DNA of 22,500 bases, from positions 1,835,001-1,857,500 of the forward strand of contig CAUJGJ010000332.1 in assembly GCA_963170055.1 (NCBI GenBank). Direction: 5' to 3'. This stretch comes from Halisarca cf. caerulea. Taxonomy: Eukaryota > Porifera > Demospongiae > Chondrillida > Halisarcidae. The notes under the pieces are model-generated. The model was not told the DNA's origin and searched no databases. It worked only from the letters and a program-made list of their open reading frames with translations. Shown here piece by piece: positions 1 to 10,700 of this stretch. Position numbers and translations under genes: made by a program. The number at the start of each line of letters is the position of its first letter. Within the stretch, counting starts at the first letter, position 1.

Positions 1-763
1 CCTACGAAAACAGTAAACAGTATATTTATGTTCTGCAAACTGTTCTATTCTGTCCCACAAAATCGTTGACAGGGGTTGGCAACTATGTACATACATACGT
101 ATGCATATAAAAAATAATTATACACACATGCACATATTCCATATCACACCCATGTGCTCAATTTAGGGGAGGGGAAGGAGCACCCCTTGCAAACCAGTTG
201 CCCCCCTCATCTCCTCATGAAAGTTTACACTATAGTATACATGCATGGCAGAATAATCAAATCATAAACCTAAATATTATACTGCAGGGGTTAAGAAGAC
301 CGCAGGTACCACTTTGTGAAGCCTATATAATATTAAAAGCCCAATAACTTGTTATTGCTATTGAAACTTCAAAATGTACATACCAAGAATGAGGTTTTAG
401 TGGAAATACGTTTGGTTCTAATGTATATACGGGTGGCCATGCTGTTTTCCGTGTCATCCCTACCTACAAACCACTCCCGTGGTTCATGATATAAACAATC
501 TTTCATTACTTGAGCATACCCAGACTCCTTTATTAACTAGTGGTATATATGTCCACAAATTCTACATACATATGCATACTTTCCTGACCTTCCTTATGTC
601 CCCACATTGTGTTTTCATCATTCATTACAGTGCATGCACACAAGTGTGTGTGTACACACACACATGCATACAAACGCATGAACATCCAGAAAGTAATGTT
701 TAATTATACTGTGCAAGAGATATTATTGGCAGCATATTATACACATTTTGCCAATCAGCTCAC
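1..763. other. Intron/3' flank of the aGPCR; no exon recognised
   Basis: I looked on the minus strand for TM7 and a tail and found no open segment with matching splice sites. The only structure seen is a dispersed repeat copy at 430-490 (listed separately) and short TG/CA stretches near 640-665. Confidence 0.5.
430..490 (-). repeat. Dispersed repeat with hairpin and conserved box, copy 1
   Basis: Read on the minus strand: hairpin AACCAC-GGGA-GTGGTT, then TGTAGGTAGGGATGACACGG, then AAAACAGCATGGCCAC and, after a short gap, TATACATTAG. It aligns along about 50 bases with plus-strand 15853-15921, whose hairpin has a different stem sequence. Confidence 0.6.
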
Positions 764-1091
764 CTGAAAACCATAGTAGATGACTGCCACATAGTACATC
801 ACAGGATGGAACATGAATATTCCAACAACCCAACCAATGCCAAGGATAACTATCAAAGATGCTGCACTTCGAAGCCATGTTCTGAAAATAATCGTAAGTG
901 ATCATGAGACACATACCACATATATTGTACACCAAAATACCCCTTTTCCTGAGTATATGGTCACAACATGTGCAATATTGTCCAGTGAGTAACTAGGCAT
1001 ACCTAATTTTCTTCACTTTTACATTCTCTTGGGACTGTTGTAGCTTTTTGGTAATTATCGCCATGACAACCACAAATATAAAACAGTTTAC
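764..1091 (-). CDS. aGPCR exons 15-16: TM5 end, ICL3, TM6, start of TM7
   Basis: Exon 15 (1091-1003) encodes VNCFIFVVVMAIITKKL and the basic third intracellular loop. Exon 16 (881-764) encodes TM6, with the hallmark LIVILGIGWVVGIF, then a short loop and YYVAVIYYGFQ, the beginning of TM7. It ends in phase 0 at CAG|gtgagc. The following exon would start with the rest of TM7 and lies left of the window. Confidence 0.92.
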
Positions 1092-1598
1092 CTGAAAAAA
1101 TGATAAAATAGTCAGTGAAATCTCATCAACAAATTCTTTCTTCCATATTATTTAAATAATACTCCTACAATAATTATTATAGAGTTATATGAGCATGAAA
1201 CTAACTACTAGATTAATATATCTATTATCAATCTTATTATAATGGAGGCAGGCCATTTTTTTGTTTGCACTAATCTGAGAACCGTGCGAGGAATTCGCAG
1301 CGGACTTTCACTAACGTTCCCAGCGCTGTTCGGAGGGTGACCTCAAAGGGGGTTCTCTCCGTTTGCTTGTGAAATGACAGATTTTGAAAATTTGCCCGTA
1401 CTTGACTGTGAGACACCATCTTTTATCCCCTTTTATCCCCTGACAAAGAGAGCGGAGATGGCACCGACGAGAAGAGTTGGCCATGTTTGAAACCAGTCGA
1501 ATTTCACAGTGCGCGACGGTTCAAAATTTATGTACAATTAGTGTGCCGTGTGTGTGTGTGTGCGTGTGCGCATGCATGTGTGTGTGTGCATGTGCGTG

Positions 1599-1652
<54 letters not shown>

Positions 1653-1678
1653 TGCATGTGTGTGTGTGCATGTGTGTG

Positions 1679-1741
<63 letters not shown>

Positions 1742-4700
1742 GTGTGTGTGTATGTGTACATGTGTGCATGTGTGTGTGGGGTGTGGGTGTGTGCATGTGG
1801 GTGTGTGCATGTGGGTGTTTGTGGGTGTATGGGTGTACATGCGTGTACATGTGACAAAGCCACCATGAAGCAATTATGACTGCAAAAACCACATGCGCCA
1901 CATATGTAACTACTGTACACTTGATATAAGGGTTAATTGCCCCTGGTCAGTCAAAGACCAAACACAATGAAACCCCTCTATTCAGGACACTTTGGGACAA
2001 GAAAGGACTGTCCTGATTATTGAGGTGTTCTCATTTCAGGGGTTGAAGATGTTCTATACCACAGAGAAGTGAATCATTTGGTTCCAGTGGCACATGTCCA
2101 TATTAGAGGAGTGTCTGCAATTCAGGAGTCTGGATTGGAGAGGTTCCACTGTATTGGCCTATACAATAATTGTGGCAGTAGCACTAGCTTACTCTTGATA
2201 TAGAAAGTATACACTCAAATGGACAAATTCACTTAATACAACCTCTTCACTTGCTATAAGGGTTGCACCCACCACCCAAACTCGGGGGAAGACGGCCGAA
2301 GGCCGCCTTATTCTCCCCTAGTATCTATAATTAAATAGAACTGAATGTGTCTGTTTGCAAACTCCTTCCACAGCTTAAATACAATCAACGTAAAAAGCGG
2401 TATACTTTCGAGGCACCTTATGGGGAGTGCCATGGTAGGCCGCAAGAATTCTCTTTGTGCGGAAAAGATACCATGTTTTTGTATACGCTCATGGAATGCA
2501 TATGTGGTATTCCAGAGACTACGTAAATGTACTTCTCGAAGGTGCATCCCTTCGAATTCTGCTTATTACAAAAGTTTAGGGTAGATGGGAGGCTAGAAGA
2601 CCTTTGACAAACAACTTTCTTGATGGCTAAGGTGCAACACCTCTATGTCACTTAAATGCAAGCGTTCAGGGTAAGTGGGCCAATGGTAGAAATATCAGTG
2701 TATCACACCGGTGCAAGAACAGTGCTGTATATAAATACAGCGATGATAGAAACCCCTCAGATAGTGAGCTACCTTTCCAGTTCATAAGACTGCAGTTCAC
2801 TATTCAATCCTGTTTTGCAATGACAGTTAGTAAAGCACAAGGGCAAACACTGCAAGAAGTAGGCATGGACTTGAGCACTCCATGTTTTTGCCATGGGATG
2901 CTGTATGTTGCACAGTCAAGGAGTGGATCATGTAACTCAATTGGTAGTGATGCATGCACCAGGTAGCATTACTAGAAATACTGTCTACAAAGAAATTTTG
3001 CGCAAATCATTTCTTAATTAATTTATCATAGGCCCATCATACATGAACTTCGCCTGCAACCGTATACACAATTGGTTTTTCTGGAAACACATGTTGTTCA
3101 CAGTCAATGCTCAACTCAACTACACACATGATGCGACAATGCATACAGAGCGACATAGCTGGTGAGCCCAGCAAAGGCAGGCAGGCTCACCAGCTAGTTA
3201 TATACATTTCAAATGTTCCATACACATGTTACAGTGTATGCCTACATACAGTACATGCATACACTGCTCACATATGTTTCTGTGCAGTGGCAGCTTCATG
3301 AACTGTTTAAGATTATTTGGTTCATTCTCAAAAACCTTTGAATGTAAGCATTCATGCAAGACTAAGAATATGGCACTTTTGGTCGACAGGCCATGATATC
3401 ATGAACTATCTCATTGAAAAAGTACCTATACTTCTTTACCTTTGGTAATATTGTATACTGTCATTCTATGTATGAATAGTACTTACCAGTATTATCAGCA
3501 GAACTGGAACAATGAAGGCAAATATAAAGTGGTCGGATACTGTAAGCCAACATCTGCATGATTTAGATGAGCATACATATAGCAAATTAAACAGTAATAA
3601 TATGGAATTACAATGAAGTGGATTATATGGGAGTACTTACGCAATCATAAAAATCTGACTTCAAACCACAGATAGACAGTGTTCAGTATTGCAAGATAAC
3701 AATGAATGGATAACAAACTACCACGTTCTGAACTTACGAATGAAGATCAGTTTGGTTCACACGAGCATTGTCAACACCATAGCTCCATTCTTTCCTTCTT
3801 CCAAATCCGACAGGCACAGATATGAACAAGTATGCAAAAGGCAGACCTGGAAGTACGTTCAAGCAATTTCAAAGATTGTACAGTATTATACCACTAATAA
3901 GTAATATATGTACAAGTTATTGTCTGTTAAAAATTATTCATTATCTGTTTATTATTTCCTTAATTATAATATTATTATTAATAAATGAACATTATTATAA
4001 ATGTCTTTTACATATGTAATGATGAAATCATCGTGCTTATAATTACTATTATTATCATTATGATTCAGTATTCAATGGTTAACAATATAATACTGTGAAA
4101 ATGTATCCTTACATTCATACAGCCTCAGACATTATAGCTTAATATCCAATAGTAGCTCAACTCATGTAGCTTTAGTTTTGTGCTCTCTGTATTAATTATG
4201 CAAAATTTATGTGTATATGCATATATATGGGTGTGATTGCGTTGATTACTCACCGTAGCTTAAAATAGTGAAAATAATATACTGCCACTTGTTCTCTTGT
4301 CCAAAGACTCGAACAAGCTTAATGTACAGGATGATCGCCTCCATCAACATCCACATGAACATCACATGGTAAAAGTACTGGATAATAACAGCTGTAGCTG
4401 CACACAACTGCATACTCTAATGACATGCAGGAAAAATACAATAATATTCTGTATGGCCACCTCACTAAGATGCATCATGTCACAATGCAAGCTACATTTA
4501 CATATTTACATATGGTCAAACGTCATGGTGCATGAGTGGAGAGATCAAAGGAAAAAAAGTGGATTGTAACAGCTGTGCAACCCACTTGAGATTATACAGT
4601 ACACCACACTTGCAATCAAGGGGTCAGCTCTACAGCACACTTGCAATCAAGGGGTCAGCTCTATACAGCACACTTGCAATCAAGGGGTCAGCTCTACAGC

Positions 4701-7700
4701 ACACTTGCAATCAAGGGGTCAGCTCTATACAGCACACTTGCAATCAAGGGGTCAGCTCTACAGCACACTTGCAATCAAGGGGTCAGCTCTATACAGCACA
4801 CTTGTAATCAAGGTTCAGCTCTACAGCACACTTGTAATTAAGGTTCAGCTCTACAGCACACTTGCAATCAAGGAGTCAGTTCTACAGCACACTTGTAATC
4901 AAGGTTCAGCTCTACAGCACACTTGTAATTAAGTCATTAACAACTACTGACAAGCAATTAACTTCACTTCCTTGACCTTGGCATATGTAAATATAGGACA
5001 AATTAGCGCCATCTCATGACACAAGTTAGCTGTGTCCCTCCCATGCAAGCAGGGTGTGCAGCTATACAATCACACTTTTCTACAATCACATTGGGCTGAC
5101 GCCCCCGGTGATTATAGAAGTATGATTGTATTAGCTGCACAACCTGCTTGGGAGGGACACAACTGATACACATGATAATATATAAGACACACGAATGTGC
5201 ATTGTGTACATAATACTGTATGTGCTCAAACTTTTGCCGGATGAAACTTTCGCGGATCACTGATTTTTACAATTTCCATGGTTATTACTTTCATGGATCC
5301 CCCTTTAACCCTTCCTTTATGTAGCCTATATTGACATAAACTTCATTTATGTATAAAAGGCATTAGAGAAAAGAGTGAAAGTGCTGCAGTGCTTCTCAAC
5401 GATTCCTTTTCTTTTGATGGCCATCTTGGTCATTACAGAAGAGCTCGACCTAAGTTTTCACAGGCTTAAAATTTTCATGCATGGCTTCCAACAAAAACCA
5501 CAAAAGTTTCATCCCAGGCCTCAAAAATTTGAGTGTATATATACGGTGTGCATACATATGGACATTGTCGACATGTATATATTATATACATATATGTATC
5601 ATACATGCAGTGAAATCTCCATGATATTTATCAAGTACACCGTGCACTGGGACCACAGTAAGCTGCATGCCCTGTATATGGAGACATCATTATTTCAGAG
5701 GATTTGACTGTACCCAGTAGGGGACTATAATGGGGCAGCTGCATTTCATAGGAGTCCTGCACATGTTATAATCACTGATTCATGATCAATATCACATTTT
5801 ATGTAGACCTGTTTGTAAATATTTGTCCAAGCTAATTCACTACTATACCACCTGCTGTACTGGTTCATAGCAGATCAAGCTGTCCACTAGTAGAGGTTGT
5901 CATATTGTACATGCTTGCACTTTCCTATAGACTAAAGCAGGATGAACTAGTATGGGTGCAGTCTTTTCAGTATGTATTGACCACATCCTGCTCAAACTAC
6001 TGAATGCCTAGCAATGGGCTATATCTATATTAAGAATCCTTTGGGATGTCAGAGACATACCTCTACACACATTTTGCTTGCCTAGGAACAGAATTAAGAT
6101 GTGTGAGGATGAAATATACCTTCACAAATGGACGTTGGCTGTCACCTCCAATGAGGACGACAAACTGAGCAATGAGCAGATTGACACAAAGGTTGATGTG
6201 AATGTAGGTTCTGAGATTCCAGAGTGACTTGAATGATGCAAATATGACAATCATTGCAGTGATGAAGACAAATGATATAGCATATCCCACATATGATAGA
6301 ATTTCCAATGCAATAAGATCACGTTTCGAAGGAGGCTAAAGAAAGAAAAAGGAGTACATCTGAGGGTACAAAAATTACCAGCATCACATGCGTAAGTAAT
6401 ACACATTTAGGTAATTCTTGTATACTATGTGGGCTACCACATAATATGTATTTTATCGTTTCCGCCCGCATGTGATTTGGCTTGTGCCTGACTATTTTCA
6501 TTATTCAATATATGTGGTTATGTGATCTAACATGAATCTAGCCATTACTATACGCTACATATGTATTGTTTTCATTGATTTGTGTGTAAAATGTGATTTT
6601 AATATGCACATGTTGTACATGTATTAGTCTTAGAACGAAATTAATGATACAATTCCCTCATTTGTTTCATTATTACTGTTTGCATTAACTTGAAGGTTTT
6701 ATTATAATGATCAAGGAGTACAAATACATACGTAATAAATAAGAAGTGCATTTTAGTACAAATGAATAATGAAAAATGATCACTCTCCCTCATGCTATAA
6801 TTTATAAGGCTTGACAATAAACTGCATGGGAATCGATTTCGCCTAGCCTAATATATATAATTTTCTCCCAAGATACTATATAATATGGCCACATGAATGC
6901 CTTATGGTATTTCTAAAATGACCTAGGGCCGGTATATATTTACATATAGCAGGACATTGCCTATACATAATATGTTAACACACAGGACAGCATACATGAA
7001 TGCCTTGACCTTGTCTGCATATTGTCTGCATTCTTTGTTCTAGGCTTAGCATATTAAAATATGGCTGCCTGTGTAGGCGGACATCACAAGAATGTCATGA
7101 TGCCAAATACCAAGTGCCAAGCCATATATAATGATAGTATATTAATATGTGACGAATGTAAATCATGAAGGCAACTTACTGTTGACACCCCTAAATCAAA
7201 TAGCACTGCAAAATGTGTTAAATGCTGACAGCGGCAAGTGGTATGGGTTGTATTGCTCTGGTTTGCCATCCGTGAACATCCTCTCCTAGACCACAGATTG
7301 CTGCAACACCACAAAACATTGCATAGTTTACATAATATAATATTGACAATAAAATACTATAATACTATCATACATAATATCTATAAGTATAATAATTTAC
7401 TATATATTATGGTCTTTATATATCATCACCCTCTTTGGTCCCCATGAATTCAATACCATAACATGCAGTAGCATGCTAATATGATGTTATACATGACATT
7501 GTCAAGCATTCATTTAGATGCATTGGAGTGTAAAGCAGCATGGGAAGTGCTCCTGTATGCAAGAAACATACTTGGTCAAATCCCAAAATACACAGGCACC
7601 TTCTCCTGGTGAAGCATCCTATAAAATTAAATGATCATAATAATGAAAATATCCATGTACTTACACAACAATATTACTACATAGATGTTTTGGAAACTTT

Positions 7701-10700
7701 GCATAAATTACGCCATTGATCATGAATACATAATATTATACATACAGGTTTCAGACTGAGTGTGTTGTATGTCATATATTTCTGGAAACTAACTTACTTT
7801 GTGCTCGAATATCACAGTCACACCATCCTCTATGAACTCTAGACTGTTCGTGCAATTAGAATTTCCATCCTCGCAACCAAGAGTTGATGATAATACAGGA
7901 GTACCTAGCCTGTTGTAACATGTTATGACATTTGTAGTGTGTTTATTAGGAAGTATATTTGCATGTGGCAAAGCATGCATACAAAGGTAAAATCATGGTA
8001 GTTTTAACACAGCTGAACATATCTGTTTACTCAGATACTAACCGCATAGCGTCTTCAGTCTGCAATATGTTTGACAGGTCATCGTAGAGAACTGATGCAA
8101 TTTTCACTGTAAAGTAAAATTATTATAATGAACTTTGCATGAGAGAGTTTCCAAGTGTTTGCTTGATGATATATGATCAAACCAGGAGTCCTATTGCATT
8201 GTGTTGAGTGCATGTACAAGTATGCACATACCATTTTCTTGGCCGATCATTGAGAACAAGCTGTTGGGCAGAGAGATGGTGTGAGAATCCACACCGAATG
8301 AATGTTCCAATCTTTCATCCGCAAACATTTCTGTATTTATATTCTGCACTGTAACATCTAATGCACCAAACAGAATGTGTACATACACTAAGGGCCGAGT
8401 ACTGTAAGCATTTATATAATATTGCAAAAAGAAGTAATAAAAAGACTATATTATGTCTAAATAAACCCTTAAGTGCATATTTATCAAGAAAATAAGTCAA
8501 CGTAACTCTATGTTAACATGTCTTCCAGACACATTCACACAGTTCTACAATACAAGAACATGTGTAGATCATGTGAGTCTTAGTTCATTAAGGATCTGTT
8601 TGATACCATACTTGCCTAATAATATAGTATGCCATACTACATATACTGTGTGCAGTCTGATGGATTATGATGTGTACTTACCAAGCTCGTCTCCTGCAAA
8701 TTGTACTGTTTCTCCCTCACCCACATCCACAGACAAAGCTACCTTGTCGACTAATTGGATAAAGTTTGAACCAAATGACGTTCCATTTTCCTGCATACAT
8801 AAACAAGGGATCATGGTGCAATAATTTTATGCCCTTAGTGATTATATAATATATAATAGGTTGGAAGTGCATGTGCTATAAATCCATCTATACATACCAG
8901 GTTTGGTAAATTAGAGTCTTGTACAACATTCAAAATATTTGAAAGATAGCTAAAAATCTCCTGCAGGGAAAGAATACAATGTAAACACATTATAATTATA
9001 ATCATTCATGCATAAATTATTAAATTAAATATTATGTACGTACCACAAGAAGCTAGAAGCATTATGCTCCCTTTTCTAAACCTAAACAATCTCATCAGGT
9101 ATTAGGAGTATATATAGGCACAATATCAGAATCAACTAGTGAGAAAGTGACATACGGAATCTGTGTAATTTTACATAGGTACACTGTACAGTGTTCTTTC
9201 CCAGAAATAATTCAGGCATGTTGCATGAGTATGTACGTACATACGTACATGTATATGTATTATTCATACACATATAATACATCACAAATTGCTGGCAATT
9301 TACTCCAGTTATGGGCACTAACATGATTTGCACTAAACATAGATTTTCAACAATCTATGCATGCATGCTTGTTTTTCATACAAAATTAATAGTATTTAAA
9401 CTTTAGAAAGGAAGGCCCATTGAACCGATATGCCTTAAGATACGTACCTGGGGAGAACACTGTTGTATGCTATTATTTTATATGAGCGAATATACTTCAA
9501 ATTAATTTAGATTTCTTGATTCGATTACTTAATGCTCACAATATTTGGTGTACATTCACGTGCATGTGTGGGTTTACATAATGTAGATTCCTCAACATGC
9601 ATCCATGCAACTGCAACCCTGCCTATACGTACATGGTATACGTACTCACACAAGTTATTCTAGTGGAGTCCTCAAGGCCCACACACTAGTACTGCATACC
9701 CCAGCATGCACTTGTGGTCCCATATACTTGACCATGTATCGTGTTTCTATACCATCAGATTCTCTGGTTATGTAGATAATGATGACAGTTATATACTAAA
9801 GGATCTTACAATAATAGGGTTAATTACCTACCACAGCATCCATAAAAGACACTCCTGATGTTTCAGTATCAAGTACTCCCCTGATGGACTGGGCGAAGCT
9901 GTTAAAAGACTCCACTGCTTCCGAACCATTCCCTGACACATTCCTCGGCAAAATATCATCTATATTGCTAGGAGATGAGGATGGGCTGGGCTGCATTGCC
10001 TCTGTAACAGGTGGTACAGAAGATGTGGTCAAGGCTGGGCTTAAAATTGATTCCACTGTTGCTTCAATTGCTGCGGAAACAGATGATTGGGACGCATCTA
10101 TAGCTTTCGTGGGCAATGGAGTGGGTGTTATCATTAGCAATGATTCTGAAGATACTACAGAAACCCCCACAGTGCTCACAAAATGGTCTGTGATGGCTGT
10201 TGTTGGTGTTGGGGAGCCAGTACTAACAATTGCTGCTCTGGATGATTCTTGTATCAAGACTGACTTCGTTGCATAAATAGTAGAGTTAGAATGTGTGATA
10301 AAGGTAGGATCCAGATGTGATGTGAACATGGGGCTAGATGATTCAGTCATGTGTACTGTAGGCAACGATGCATTTTTCCCTGTTGATGATTCAGAAGAAT
10401 TAGTCACAGTACAGTTAGCAAAATGGCATAGATTCCAAGAAGCAGACAGATTCTGCACAGTCCTACAATCTTCTGATTTATTATAAGCAAGTGTGAATAC
10501 CCAAGCATGACCGAGAAAACCTGTAGAAATATATGCACAAAAACGTTCAAAATAATTTCAATGTTGACACTAAAGAATATCATATATATAGCTGCAGAAA
10601 ACATAAAAACGAATATATTATTTATAATTAGTGTTTACAGATGTGTTCTTAAAACACTAAAACCAGGAAAAAACAGGTAATATGTCTAATGGTCAGTTAA

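Noticed and set aside
1477..1920. Long Cys-Val and His-Thr ORFs on both strands
   Set aside because: They are translations of the (TG)n tract in different frames.
3640..3655. Possible micro-exon before gtaagtac between the TM4 and TM5 exons
   Set aside because: Including it creates a stop; joining 3738 to 3553 directly gives SCWL in frame.
4532..4932. ORFs with repeated LQSRGQLYTAH
   Set aside because: Produced by the minisatellite in an intron; no start context or homology.
4603..4933. CRISPR array
   Set aside because: Units are contiguous with no unique spacers, in an animal intron.
9884..10276. 130-codon plus-strand ORF
   Set aside because: It lies exactly antisense to the receptor's stalk exon, which has matching splice sites and phase; it is a compositional shadow.
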